Shown here: piece by piece, positions 7,165 to 16,199 of the stretch
How positions within the stretch are numbered: the first letter of the stretch is position 1
How the letters are laid out: each line of letters begins with the position of its first letter
Source of the DNA: JALYTY01 sp964546935
GTDB lineage: Bacteria; Vulcanimicrobiota; Vulcanimicrobiia; Vulcanimicrobiales; Vulcanimicrobiaceae
Assembly: GCA_964546935.1 (NCBI GenBank)
Contig: CAZJLJ010000010.1
Location: 1-64,000 of the forward strand
Length of the DNA: 64,000 nt
Direction: 5' to 3'
Notes under the pieces: model-generated
What the model was told of the DNA's origin: nothing
The model's database searches: none
The model's input: only the letters and a program-made list of their open reading frames with translations
Made by a program: the position numbers and the translations under genes

Positions 7165-8037
7165 ATGCTTGTCCAGCCGTACGAACGGCCTACAGCGGAT
7201 GCCGTGATGACGGGAACGGTCGATCCGGGAAGCAGTTTCTTTCAAAACCCGGCCTTCGCGCCGGCGATTTCGCAACGCTCGGGCGATGACGCGATCCGGA
7301 GGTTGCTACCGCCCGAGTCGGGCTCCCCGTTCGGCGTAGCGAACGGGAACGTGCCAATGGGCGGCGACGGCAATTTCTTCAACGGCATTCTTCAGCAGAT
7401 CGGAAGTCTGCTTCAGCAGCTCGGCGGTTTGCTCCAATTTGTAATTCCGGGCGGAAATACGTTTGGAAATCTTTTCGGCGGCGGCTTAGGAGACAACGAA
7501 CAGTACTTTCAAAATGCCAACGGCAGTTCGGTCGGCGATCCGCATCTTTCATTCAATGGACATAACTGGGATAACATGTCGAGTCAGCCGGACTTGCTTC
7601 ATTCCAATTCGTTTCAGGGGGGCTATCAAGTTTCGACACAGGCCACGCAACCAGCGCAAAACGGCGTAACGTACAACCAAAGCGCTGGTATTTCGACGAA
7701 CTACGGCCTTACGAATATCTCGCTCGATAATGCGAACAATGCGAGCATTACACAAAACGGGCAGCAACTCGCAATCAATGTGGGCCAGACGATCGATTTC
7801 GGGAACGGCGAAACGGTTACGCGGACGCAAAACGGCCTGCAAGTTACCGCGAATAACGGCATGGGCGGGCAAATAACGACGATATTAACAGCAAACGGTC
7901 AGGGCGTCGACGTGCAAAACAACGCAACGAATGTTGATCTCGGCGGCTCGTTAGTTCAAGGCCAAACCACACCGCAGCCAGTTGGCTTTCCGCTTCCCGT
8001 CGCGCAGCCGTACATGAACCGCGTGCACGCGCCGTAG
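7165..8037 (+). CDS. Asn/Gln-rich protein with a GDPH motif (DUF1521/VWD-like)
   Basis: ATG 7165 follows ggagg by 7 bases and gives 290 residues. The first 110 residues are low-complexity, Gly/Pro/Asn-rich (GGLLQFVIPGGNTFGNLFGGG). Then comes VGDPHLSFNGHNWDNMSS, like the GDPH motif of von Willebrand type-D-like and DUF1521 domains. The rest is beta-rich with many Asn-Gly turns (ISLDNANNASITQNGQQL, DFGNGETVTRTQNGLQV). In DUF1521 proteins such as NopE1 the Asp-Pro bond of GDPH is cleaved autocatalytically with metal ions; whether that holds here is untested. No classical signal peptide is visible. Divergent from prfB. Confidence 0.6.
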   Translation: MLVQPYERPTADAVMTGTVDPGSSFFQNPAFAPAISQRSGDDAIRRLLPPESGSPFGVANGNVPMGGDGNFFNGILQQIGSLLQQLGGLLQFVIPGGNTFGNLFGGGLGDNEQYFQNANGSSVGDPHLSFNGHNWDNMSSQPDLLHSNSFQGGYQVSTQATQPAQNGVTYNQSAGISTNYGLTNISLDNANNASITQNGQQLAINVGQTIDFGNGETVTRTQNGLQVTANNGMGGQITTILTANGQGVDVQNNATNVDLGGSLVQGQTTPQPVGFPLPVAQPYMNRVHAP

Positions 8038-8082
8038 CCGCGCCAAGGGGCCACACCTCAGGGGCCGGAAAAGGTGCGAGCG

Positions 8083-8532
8083 ATGAAGACCACGATTCGC
8101 CGCGCCGAAACGGCAGATCTGGGGAAGCTGCTGCCGCTCTTCGATCATTATCGCGAGTTCTTCACGGGGCGCCCAATGCCGGGCTCGCACGAATTTCTTA
8201 CCGATCGCCTGCGCGCGCAAGATTCGGTCATTCTCATGGCGTTTGACGGCGCAAGCGCCATGGGTTTTCTTCAACTCTATCCGCTGTTTTCGTCGTGGCA
8301 TGCGACGCGAATCTGGTTTTTGAGCGATCTCTATGTGGCCGAACCGTATCGCAACCGCCGCATCGGCCGTGAACTCGTTGAAGCGGCGCAATCATTTGCT
8401 CGCGACGGCGGTTCACGCAGCATCATGGTCGAAATTCCCCACCGCGAACCGCACCTAATTTCGTTCTACGAATCTCTGAATTTCAATCGCGATAAAGACT
8501 TCAATCTGTATCGCTGCTACTTAGTTGAATGA
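8083..8532 (+). CDS. GNAT family N-acetyltransferase
   Basis: The 149 residues show the GNAT fold order: TIRRAETADLGKLLPLFDHY, a central strand VILMAFDGASAMGFLQLYP, IWFLSDLYVAEPYRNRRIG as the acetyl-CoA pyrophosphate loop (R-x-x-R-I-G), and a C-terminal SFYESLNFNRDKDF. The substrate cannot be inferred. The ATG at 8083 follows aaaagg; GTG 8074 is also possible. The next gene starts 12 bases after this stop. Confidence 0.88.
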   Translation: MKTTIRRAETADLGKLLPLFDHYREFFTGRPMPGSHEFLTDRLRAQDSVILMAFDGASAMGFLQLYPLFSSWHATRIWFLSDLYVAEPYRNRRIGRELVEAAQSFARDGGSRSIMVEIPHREPHLISFYESLNFNRDKDFNLYRCYLVE

Positions 8533-8543
8533 AGGTAGAACGT

Positions 8544-9332
8544 ATGAGTAATTCTTTGACTGCACGGACGATCGCGGTGATGGGCCTACTCGTAGTATTC
8601 CTCTGCCTCCGCCCGCATGCCGATGCAGCAACCGAATTTTGTCCGGCGAGCTTGCACGGCATCTACACCGTAAGCGGCATGGATAATGTGTATGCCTTCA
8701 GGCTAACGGCATTATCGCCGCGCCACGCTACGGGATCTCTTGAAATAGAAACCAACAACGGCTGGTTCGCCGTCCCCTTTCCGCCGACACCCATCGCAAA
8801 ACATGCACTCGCGACAGATTCAGAACCGGCATACATGCAATTGCCGCCCAACGCGCGCATCCTCAACGTCTGGCTTGCACAAGCCGCTTCCGACGATCCT
8901 CAATGGGGCCCAAAGGGGCTCATAACTTGTCCACCATTACCGCATCGAACGACTCCCACGACCTCGGTGCCGGCAGTTACCGTTGCCAACAATGCCATCG
9001 CAGCCCGCCCCGTTCCAGCACCGTTCACTTGGAATTGCCCCGAACCGTTCAAAGAACCAACGATCAAACCCGAGTCAATGGAAGAGTGGCGGAATGCACC
9101 GGGCTTCAACGACGAGTTGAGCCGGCTGGGCCCAGCCGACGTGACATTACGTATCGACCTTGATGCAAACGCAAAACTTATCGACGTCACGGTCGTTACT
9201 TTCGGCTCCGATTTTACCGAAGCAAGGCCGCCGCAACAGCTGGCAAAGCACGTGCGCTACACACCTGCAATTGCTTACTGCAGACCTGTTCCTTCGACGA
9301 CCTTCTTGATGGAACACACCGCGAACCCATAA
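8544..9332 (+). CDS. Secreted protein with a TonB-C-like C-terminal domain
   Basis: ATG 8544 follows gaagg by 8 bases; ATG 8529 is an alternative overlapping the GNAT stop. The N-terminus has a signal peptide (RTIAVMGLLVVFLCLRP, cleavage likely after ADA). Residues 25-130 form an unrecognised domain starting FCPASLHGIYTVSGMDNVYAF. A Pro/Thr-rich linker follows. The last 90 residues (DVTLRIDLDANAKLIDVTVV, then ARPPQQLAKHVRYTPA) have the beta-alpha-beta pattern of TonB C-terminal domains. No N-terminal TonB anchor with Pro-Glu/Pro-Lys repeats is present, so it is not a canonical TonB. It may bind an envelope partner. Confidence 0.6.
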   Translation: MSNSLTARTIAVMGLLVVFLCLRPHADAATEFCPASLHGIYTVSGMDNVYAFRLTALSPRHATGSLEIETNNGWFAVPFPPTPIAKHALATDSEPAYMQLPPNARILNVWLAQAASDDPQWGPKGLITCPPLPHRTTPTTSVPAVTVANNAIAARPVPAPFTWNCPEPFKEPTIKPESMEEWRNAPGFNDELSRLGPADVTLRIDLDANAKLIDVTVVTFGSDFTEARPPQQLAKHVRYTPAIAYCRPVPSTTFLMEHTANP

Positions 9333-9419
9333 TTCGCATACCAGCTCTGCGCTTTCCTAAGCAACGATTTGTGGGCCCGTCGTTCGACAGATCGCAAGAT
9401 TACAGCGTTAGAGCAGCGC

Positions 9420-9448
9420 AACTTCAGTCGCGGAAAGCGACTGAAGTT
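9420..9448. terminator. Perfect 12-bp hairpin between convergent genes
   Basis: Aacttcagtcgc (9420-9431) and gcgactgaagtt (9437-9448) form a perfect stem with a ggaaa loop. The secA stop codon (9447-9449) begins inside the stem, so translation to the end of secA would open it. There is no long T-tract on either strand. It may act as a bidirectional terminator or an mRNA 3' stabiliser. Confidence 0.6.
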
Positions 9449-12101
9449 AAGCGGCCCCAGCCCCGTGGCATTTTTTGAACTTTTTGCCGCTGCCGCAGGG
9501 ACACAGATCGTTGCGACCCACTTTGGGTTCGGTGCGATGTGCGGGCTTCGCAGGTTCGCCGTCGCCTAAGTTGGTGTGCATCTGCTGCGGTTTGCGGGTC
9601 GCGCCCGGTATCGGGCCTAGCAACTGCTGCGCCTCGACTTCCGATAAGCGGCCATGCGGTGCGGCTTGCGGCACCATCGCGCCCGTGGGAATCGGTTCGA
9701 ACTGCGGCATCTGTTGTTGCTGTTGTTGCTGCAACTCCTCCGGCGGCGGACCGTGCTCGATCTGCACGCGGAAGATGCCTTTCACTGCCTCGTCGGCGAT
9801 GTTATTCTTCAGCGATTCGAAGATCTCGAACGCTTCTTTTTCGTACTCGACGCGCGGATCTTTTTGACCGTAGCCGCGCAGGCCGATGCCGGTCTTCAAG
9901 TGATCCATCACGTAGAGATGGTCTACCCACTGCCGGTCGATGATCGGTAACAGCAAGTAACGCTGCTCGACCACGCGCATGATCTCCGGCCCGATCTCGT
10001 TCTCTTTCGCTTCGTATGCTGCAACGCCGCGTTCTTTGAGGATCCGGCGAATCTCTTCGCGATCCTTACCACGCAGATCGTCGGCCGAAAGGTCTTGTTT
10101 GATCGGGAAGACGAGTTCGAGCTGCTCGATCATCTCGTCGAAGTCCCACTCGCTCGGATGCGCATTCTCGGGCGCGTTTTCGTCTACGGCTTCGTCGACC
10201 TTCGCTTCGAGAGACTGCATCATGAACGTACGTGAATCGAAGGAGCCTTCGAGAATTGCGCGGCGATCCGCGTAGATGATCTCACGTTGCTTGTTCATCA
10301 CGTCGTCGTACTCGAGGACGTGTTTACGAATCTCGTAATTGTGGTTTTCGACTTTGCTTTGCGCACGCTGAATCGAGCTCGTTACGAGACCTGATTCGAT
10401 GGGCTGTTCGTCGGTGAAACCAACGCGTTCCATGATGGCGTTCATCCGGTCGCCGCCAAAGAGACGCATCACTTCGTCTTCGAGCGAGATATAAAAACGC
10501 GTCGAACCCGGATCGCCTTGACGTCCGGAACGGCCACGCAACTGATTGTCGATACGCCGCGATTCGTGACGCTCCGTACCGATGATGTGCAAGCCGCCTT
10601 TATCCGCGACGCGTTCGCCGAGCTTGATGTCGGTACCGCGTCCAGCCATGTTGGTTGCAATCGTGACCTGGCCGGGTTGGCCCGCGTCCTTTACGATCTC
10701 GGCTTCCTGCTCGTGATACTTCGCGTTAAGGACGTTGCATTCAACGCCCTTGCGGCGCAGCATCGCAGCCAGCATTTCGCTCTTCTCGATCGAGCGCGTG
10801 CCGACGAGCACGGGACGGTCTTTCGAATGTTCGGCGATGATTTCGTTGACGACAGCCTCGAACTTCGCTTTTTCGCTCTTGTAAACGATGTCCGGATTGT
10901 CTTTGCGCGCCATTGGACGGTTTGTCGGAATCACGACGACGTCCAAACCGTAGATGTCGCGGAATTCGCGTTCCTCGGTCTTCGCAGTACCTGTCATGCC
11001 GGCGAGATGATCGTAAAGGCGGAAGAGATTTTGGAAGGTGATCGTCGCGAGCGTTTGATCCTCGCCCCGAACGCTGATGCCTTCCTTCGCTTCGATCGCC
11101 TGGTGAATGCCGTCGGAGTAACGGCGTCCATGCATCAAGCGACCGGTGAATTCATCGACGATAATGACTTCGCCATCTTTGACGATGTACTGCTGATCGC
11201 GATGGAACAGATTCCACGCTTTCAACGCGGCGTTCAGTTGATGCGCAAGTTCGATGTTGCGCTGATCGTATAGGTTCGAGACGCCCAGCATCTTTTCGAC
11301 CTTGGCAACGCCCGATTCCGTAATCGGAACGGCGTGCGCCTTCTGGTCGACGGTGTAGTCTTCATCTTTTTTCAGACGCGGAATGATCTGCGCGAAATTT
11401 TTGTAGAGTTCCGTCGATTCTTGCGACGGTCCACTGATGATTAGCGGCGTACGCGCCTCGTCGATCAGAATCGAATCGACTTCGTCGACGAGCGCAAAAT
11501 AGAGCTCGCGCTGCACGAGGTCTTCGACCTGCCACGCCATGTTGTCGCGGAGGTAGTCGAAGCCCACTTCATTATTCGTTACGTACGTCACATCGCGCTG
11601 ATACTGTTCGCGACGCTGAGCCGAATCGAGCCCGTGTTGAATGACGCCGACGGAGAGTCCGAGGAACTCGTAAATCGGCCCCATCCACTCAGCGTCACGG
11701 CGAGCTAGGTAATCGTTTACCGTAACGACGTGAACGCCGCGGCCTTCCAAGGCACGCGCGTAAACCGGCAGGGTTGCGACGAGCGTTTTTCCTTCGCCCG
11801 TGCGCATCTCGGCGATCCGTCCTTCGTAGAGAATCTGGCCGCCCATGATCTGGACGTCGAAATGACGCATTCCCACGGTCCGCGTTGCCGCCTCGCGGAC
11901 CACCGCAAACGCTTCGGGCAGCATGTCGTCGAGCGACTCGCCCGCGGCAAGCCGTTCGCGAAACTCGAGAGTTTTCGCACGCAACTGCTCGTCCGAAAGC
12001 TCAGCCATCTGCGGTTCAAGCGCATTGACGCGCTCGGCAGTGCGCCTTAAGCGTGAGACTTCTCGCTCGTTGCCGTCAAAGAGCGTTTTTAGGAATGCCA
12101 T
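9447..12101 (-). CDS. secA: Preprotein translocase ATPase SecA
   Basis: The motor that drives proteins through SecYEG. At 884 residues it is of normal length. Walker A is MRTGEGKT (99-106), followed by VHVVTVNDYLARRDAEWMGP and the DEVDSILIDEARTPLIISG helicase segment. The nucleotide-binding domain 2 motif GRGTDIKLG and QLRGRSGRQGDPGSTRF are present. The C-terminal linker carries a run of seven Gln (EELQQQQQQQMPQ). The end is a zinc-binding SEC-C motif, CPCGSGKKFKKCH. It is the last gene of the minus-strand block and its stop lies in the hairpin at 9420-9448. Confidence 0.99.
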   Translation of the reverse strand: MAFLKTLFDGNEREVSRLRRTAERVNALEPQMAELSDEQLRAKTLEFRERLAAGESLDDMLPEAFAVVREAATRTVGMRHFDVQIMGGQILYEGRIAEMRTGEGKTLVATLPVYARALEGRGVHVVTVNDYLARRDAEWMGPIYEFLGLSVGVIQHGLDSAQRREQYQRDVTYVTNNEVGFDYLRDNMAWQVEDLVQRELYFALVDEVDSILIDEARTPLIISGPSQESTELYKNFAQIIPRLKKDEDYTVDQKAHAVPITESGVAKVEKMLGVSNLYDQRNIELAHQLNAALKAWNLFHRDQQYIVKDGEVIIVDEFTGRLMHGRRYSDGIHQAIEAKEGISVRGEDQTLATITFQNLFRLYDHLAGMTGTAKTEEREFRDIYGLDVVVIPTNRPMARKDNPDIVYKSEKAKFEAVVNEIIAEHSKDRPVLVGTRSIEKSEMLAAMLRRKGVECNVLNAKYHEQEAEIVKDAGQPGQVTIATNMAGRGTDIKLGERVADKGGLHIIGTERHESRRIDNQLRGRSGRQGDPGSTRFYISLEDEVMRLFGGDRMNAIMERVGFTDEQPIESGLVTSSIQRAQSKVENHNYEIRKHVLEYDDVMNKQREIIYADRRAILEGSFDSRTFMMQSLEAKVDEAVDENAPENAHPSEWDFDEMIEQLELVFPIKQDLSADDLRGKDREEIRRILKERGVAAYEAKENEIGPEIMRVVEQRYLLLPIIDRQWVDHLYVMDHLKTGIGLRGYGQKDPRVEYEKEAFEIFESLKNNIADEAVKGIFRVQIEHGPPPEELQQQQQQQMPQFEPIPTGAMVPQAAPHGRLSEVEAQQLLGPIPGATRKPQQMHTNLGDGEPAKPAHRTEPKVGRNDLCPCGSGKKFKKCHGAGAA

Positions 12102-12152
12102 ACGAGTAGGTAATGTTCTCCGACTAGATTAGTTTCTGCCCGCCTCCGGGCT

Positions 12153-14699
12153 TCAGCCTTGGCGGCTAAAATCCGCTACCGGAAGCGAGACGATGAAGGT
12201 GCTCCCTTCATTCTCCTTGGAACGCACGGAAATCGATCCTCGATGCACGTCTACTATCTTACGTGCAACGTAAAGGCCGATACCCGAGCCACTGATGCCT
12301 TTACTGCGAGCATTGCTTGCTCGCCCGAAACGCGTAAAGAGCGCGGCCTGCTCGTCCTCCGGAATACCGATCCCGTGATCGCTCACTTCGATAATCCCTT
12401 GGCCCTCGGACGGCTGCACCCGGACCGAAACCGGACCGGACGAATACTTTAATGCGTTCGAAACGAGATTGTCCAGCACGTGGCGGAAGCGATGCGGATC
12501 CAGCTCGACCGGTAGAGGCTCGGGCGGCACGTCGACCGCCAGCCGCGGATTGTTAGCAGCCGTCGTCTCGACGCACTCCGCAACGAAGCCGCCAAGGTCG
12601 ACGACCGTGCGCGCAAGCGAAAAACCTTCCGCTTGTGTCTGCGCCAGCACCAACGCATCTTCAGACAGCCTGACAAGGCGATTTGTTTGCGCGTAGACCG
12701 TTTCAATTTCTTCTCGATATTGATCGCCGGCCTCGAGAAGCAGCTCGCAGTAACCCAAGATAACGGTAAGCGGGCCCTTGAAGTCGTGGGCAAGCATCGC
12801 AAGCAAATCATCTTTGAACTCGCTAGATTCTTGCAGCGCGCGGTTTGCGTGCCCCATCGCTTCGTAGAGCTCGAGATTGCGCAATGCGAGAGCGAGGAGC
12901 GCGGCGAGTTCCTGCAACAAGCGCAACTCGTCGCGTCCGAAACGTTTCTCTTCATCGCGACCGACGATCAAGAAGGCGTCGATAGTATCGGAGCGTGAGT
13001 TCCCCGTCTGCGTCAGCGGAATGACAACGTAGCCGGGCCCGTCGATCGAACGCTGCACGCGGCGCTCATCCGTTCCGAATGTTGCGAGCCGCTCGGCGCG
13101 ATGAACCAGATCGAAGCCGCTCCGCATGACGACTTCTTCGGGATTTTCGCCGTACGAGCCGACTACGATATAACGATCGCCGTGCCAGCGCAGAACGCAA
13201 GAACGGGCGGAATGCACGAGCGTCGCCGCCAGACGCGACATCACGTCGGCAAGCGGCGTTATCGCCGTGTGACTTAGAATGCTCCGCGCCGCTTCAGCAA
13301 GCGTTTCGCGTTCTTGAGCACGGCGAAGCTCGCGTTCGTAGGCATTCGCGTTTGCCAGCGCAATCTCGAAATGCGAACCGAGCGTACGGAAGAACGTCGA
13401 ACGTTCTTCGGGCGGCCAGTCGAAATTCGAATCCGATGCGCGTACTACGAAACAGCCCCAAAGTGAACCCTCGAGGCGTAGCGGCACGACTACGCCGCCG
13501 CGTCCATCGAAGAGCAGATCGCGCGCAATCCGCGGCAGCATCGCTGCATCCGAAGGTTCGTCCACCGCGAGAAACGGTTCCAACAGCGAACGTTCGACCG
13601 AAAGCGCCGGTTCGAATCCACGCGGTTCCCGAATACGTAACGCGCGGCGCGTGAGCATATCGCCTTCCAACGCGTACGCGACACAATCCACCGGCAACTC
13701 GTGCGAAACCGTCACGACGAAGACGAGTAACACTTCGTCGACGTATTGGGTGTCCCGCAGGATGCGCACAACGCGTTCCAGCGATTCCGCTTGCGAGCGT
13801 CGCGCACGTTCGCGTTCGTATAAACGAGAGTTCGAAAGCGCGAGCCCAACGTGAAACGCGAGCGATCTCAACGCGGCGACGTCGGCGTCTTCGAAGCCAT
13901 TCTCACGATCGAACGCAAGCACCAGCGCATCTTCCACGTGTCCGTCCACGACGAACGGAATTGCGAGCGCACTCTTAGCGCTCGCGCCGTAGACATTCCC
14001 GCCGTCCAAACGGTCGCGCCGCACGGAGAGTCCGCCGAAGACTTTGCGCAAATCGGCATCCAACGGAATGCTACGCTGGACTTGCATCGGCGACGAATCA
14101 CGGGTCGCCGCGGCCGCGATTGTGGCGCGTTCGCCGTCGGGGGCACGCTCGTATACGAAACAGCGATCGGCAGAGAACGCCGACCTTACACCTTCGACGA
14201 TACCTACTAGCACGTCGCGGCGATCGAGCGATTTATGCAAACGCTCGTTCACCATCGAAAGCAACTGGCTATCACGCGTTTGTCGCTGCGCAGCCGCTAA
14301 CGCACGATCCGAATCCAAGATACGAGTCGCGACGTTGCAGAACGCCAGCAGTTCTTCGCTAACACCCTCCGGTGGCTCGTCCTCGAGCATACATACCACA
14401 ACGCCTAACGTTCTACCGGCCGCGATTAACGGAACGAAAAGCAGATCGTATTCACCGAGCGTCGAGCTTACACCGACGAACGCACGCTGTTGATCGCGAT
14501 GAACGAACGACATTGCACCGTTTCCGAACCGCGCTAAGGCGTGCAGAAACAACCGGCGCAGTTCGGCGGAACCATCACGAAGCGCAAAGCCCGCTGTACC
14601 AGCGGGCTCGGTTGCGGTCACGACGTTGTCGTCGTTGAAAATCAGCGCCGTCGTTGTCGAGCTGGGCACGCACGCAAGCGCCCCTGCCGCGACCGCCAA
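12153..14699 (-). CDS. GAF-domain sensor histidine kinase
   Basis: At least 848 residues with no transmembrane helix. About four GAF-like repeats fill residues 1-610 (for example VERSLLEPFLAVDEPSDAAM and FLIVGRDEEKRFGRDELRLL). Then come a HisKA dimerisation domain with the H-box LAHDFKGPLTVILG (His near 638) and a HATPase domain with LVSNALKYS, SDHGIGIPEDE and GSGIGLYVARKI. No receiver domain or adjacent response regulator is seen. The first usable start here is TTG 14699. Coding-like sequence in the same frame (DRLAALTQLADATSAEAKAL) continues up to about 14769 without an ATG, GTG or TTG, so the true N-terminus is uncertain. A soluble kinase that senses a small ligand or redox state is likely. 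Confidence 0.9.
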   Translation of the reverse strand: MAVAAGALACVPSSTTTALIFNDDNVVTATEPAGTAGFALRDGSAELRRLFLHALARFGNGAMSFVHRDQQRAFVGVSSTLGEYDLLFVPLIAAGRTLGVVVCMLEDEPPEGVSEELLAFCNVATRILDSDRALAAAQRQTRDSQLLSMVNERLHKSLDRRDVLVGIVEGVRSAFSADRCFVYERAPDGERATIAAAATRDSSPMQVQRSIPLDADLRKVFGGLSVRRDRLDGGNVYGASAKSALAIPFVVDGHVEDALVLAFDRENGFEDADVAALRSLAFHVGLALSNSRLYERERARRSQAESLERVVRILRDTQYVDEVLLVFVVTVSHELPVDCVAYALEGDMLTRRALRIREPRGFEPALSVERSLLEPFLAVDEPSDAAMLPRIARDLLFDGRGGVVVPLRLEGSLWGCFVVRASDSNFDWPPEERSTFFRTLGSHFEIALANANAYERELRRAQERETLAEAARSILSHTAITPLADVMSRLAATLVHSARSCVLRWHGDRYIVVGSYGENPEEVVMRSGFDLVHRAERLATFGTDERRVQRSIDGPGYVVIPLTQTGNSRSDTIDAFLIVGRDEEKRFGRDELRLLQELAALLALALRNLELYEAMGHANRALQESSEFKDDLLAMLAHDFKGPLTVILGYCELLLEAGDQYREEIETVYAQTNRLVRLSEDALVLAQTQAEGFSLARTVVDLGGFVAECVETTAANNPRLAVDVPPEPLPVELDPHRFRHVLDNLVSNALKYSSGPVSVRVQPSEGQGIIEVSDHGIGIPEDEQAALFTRFGRASNARSKGISGSGIGLYVARKIVDVHRGSISVRSKENEGSTFIVSLPVADFSRQG

Positions 14700-14784
14700 C
14701 GCTTTTGCTTCAGCAGAAGTCGCGTCGGCGAGTTGGGTTAGGGCCGCAAGGCGATCGACGTGCGTTCTAACGGCTGGACTCCCG

Positions 14785-15960
14785 TTACGGCGTCAAGCCG
14801 ATCCCGATGACGGCACCGGGCGACGTGAACGTCGTCGTTGGTGCGACGTTTCCGGATGCACCAGGCGCGAAGATGTAAATGACGCCCGCACCGGCACTCG
14901 TCGTATCGCCGACGTAAATGTTTCCGGTTTTATCGACCTTCACGTCGGTCGGCGCATTCAGCAGGGTCGCCGATCCGGCAATCGCCTTCGGCGTCACCGC
15001 GCCGTTTGCACCCGCCGGGAAAATCAACACAGCGGGACACGCGGCTTTTCCGCCGCAAGCCGTTGCACCGAGCGCCGCAGCTCCGTCGCTAACATAAATG
15101 TTGCTGTTGCTGTCGAGCGCGATTCCGGTCGGCTGCCCGAGTCCGCTTCCGCTCCCCGCAATAGTTCGCAGCGGCGGGACGTTGATCGGCGATGAGGTCG
15201 GAACCGGAGTCGGCGACGGGGTTGCCGTTGCGCCGGACGGCGTGGGCGAGGGCGACGGTGTCGTCGTCGGGCTGGTGGTCGGGGTAGGAACCGGTGTCGG
15301 CGTCGGCGTCGGCAGAGCAAACACTTCAACGGAAGCGCCCTGGAGATTCGTAACGTAAATGTTGTTGCTCGAATCGAGCGTAACACCGCTCGGAACGTTT
15401 AGCCCGGTGTTCGGGCCGCCCATTACCTGAAATTCGCCAAGCGCGCCCGAGAAGAACTGCAGTTGGCTGGTGAATCCGCTGTTCGCCGATGCGTTCACCG
15501 CGGCGACGACAAAGGCCGGAGCGGGCGACGCGGACGCAACTACCGAGGGCTGCATGTAAAACGCGATGCCGCGCGGTCGCACATTCGAGCTAAGCGTCAC
15601 CGTGTTGAAAGGCAGCACGTTGCCGGTCGCGAGCGCTTTGATTTCGATGATCGAAGCGGAGTTCGCGCTCACGTTGTAGTTCGTCAGAAAAAGGTCGCTG
15701 AGGTTGTCGAACGTCAGGTACTGGGGACCCGCGATCGTCGTAGAGCTGCCGCCGATCTGATTGGCCGGTCCAGAACCCGTCTTCGTTCCGGGCGGGTAGA
15801 TACCGATCGCATTCTGCGTCGCATTTGCCGCATAGAGCGATTGGGACGGAAAGTCCGGCCCAACCGAAATCGTGGAATTGGCGTTGCTCGAGCTGCACGC
15901 GGCAACCGCGATACCGGTCGCAATCACCAGAGCAAAGCCTAGGGTAAGCCTACGCAGCAT
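14785..15960 (-). CDS. Lipoprotein with NHL-like propeller repeats and a Pro/Thr linker
   Basis: The 391 residues begin with a lipoprotein signal peptide (LGFALVIATGIAVAACSSS; lipobox Cys near 22). Repeated units such as SNNIYVTNLQGASVEVF, SNIYVSDGAAALGA and GNIYVGDTTSAGAGVIYIF follow the NHL/YncE beta-propeller pattern. Between two groups of repeats lies a linker of about 45 residues made of Pro, Thr and Ser (PTPTPTPVPTPTTSPTTTP). The protein is probably anchored to a membrane and faces the periplasm or outside; ligand and role are unknown. It overlaps the upstream small membrane protein gene by 11 bp and ends 8 bases before coding-like sequence of the kinase. Confidence 0.8.
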   Translation of the reverse strand: MLRRLTLGFALVIATGIAVAACSSSNANSTISVGPDFPSQSLYAANATQNAIGIYPPGTKTGSGPANQIGGSSTTIAGPQYLTFDNLSDLFLTNYNVSANSASIIEIKALATGNVLPFNTVTLSSNVRPRGIAFYMQPSVVASASPAPAFVVAAVNASANSGFTSQLQFFSGALGEFQVMGGPNTGLNVPSGVTLDSSNNIYVTNLQGASVEVFALPTPTPTPVPTPTTSPTTTPSPSPTPSGATATPSPTPVPTSSPINVPPLRTIAGSGSGLGQPTGIALDSNSNIYVSDGAAALGATACGGKAACPAVLIFPAGANGAVTPKAIAGSATLLNAPTDVKVDKTGNIYVGDTTSAGAGVIYIFAPGASGNVAPTTTFTSPGAVIGIGLTP

Positions 15961-16183
15961 GTCCTCTCCTGTCGTGGGGAATCGGTCCCAGGTTCCCTTG
16001 CGAGAGCAAGTTTCCTGGAAGCGCGAGTATCGCGGCCGCCGTAGCCGGATGGTGCGACCTTAGTAACTCGAAAACGAAAAACGCAACGATGAGGAGCACG
16101 ACGACGACGATCGTCCACGTGATGATCCGGCGGCGAATATAAGCCGGCCGGCTCGATTCCGTATCGATGATCTGGCGGGGCAT
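15950..16183 (-). CDS. Small single-pass membrane protein
   Basis: The 77 residues have a basic N-terminus (AYIRRRIITW) and one strong helix, TIVVVVLLIVAFFVFELL, at about 28-46, then a short tail. No family is recognised. The gene lies 16 bases after the deacetylase stop and overlaps the lipoprotein start, which supports a real gene in a co-transcribed set. The strength of its ribosome-binding site is not obvious. Confidence 0.5.
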   Translation of the reverse strand: MPRQIIDTESSRPAYIRRRIITWTIVVVVLLIVAFFVFELLRSHHPATAAAILALPGNLLSQGNLGPIPHDRRGHAA

Positions 16184-16199
16184 GAAGCGTTGGTGGCTC

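Noticed and set aside
9715..9740. Trinucleotide repeat (tgttgt) as a contingency locus
   Set aside because: It encodes seven Gln in the SecA linker; units of three cannot switch the frame and SecA is essential.
15190..15330. Simple repeat or minisatellite of gtcggcg-like units
   Set aside because: It is the coding sequence of the Pro/Thr linker of the lipoprotein and stays in frame; codon bias explains the repetitive look.
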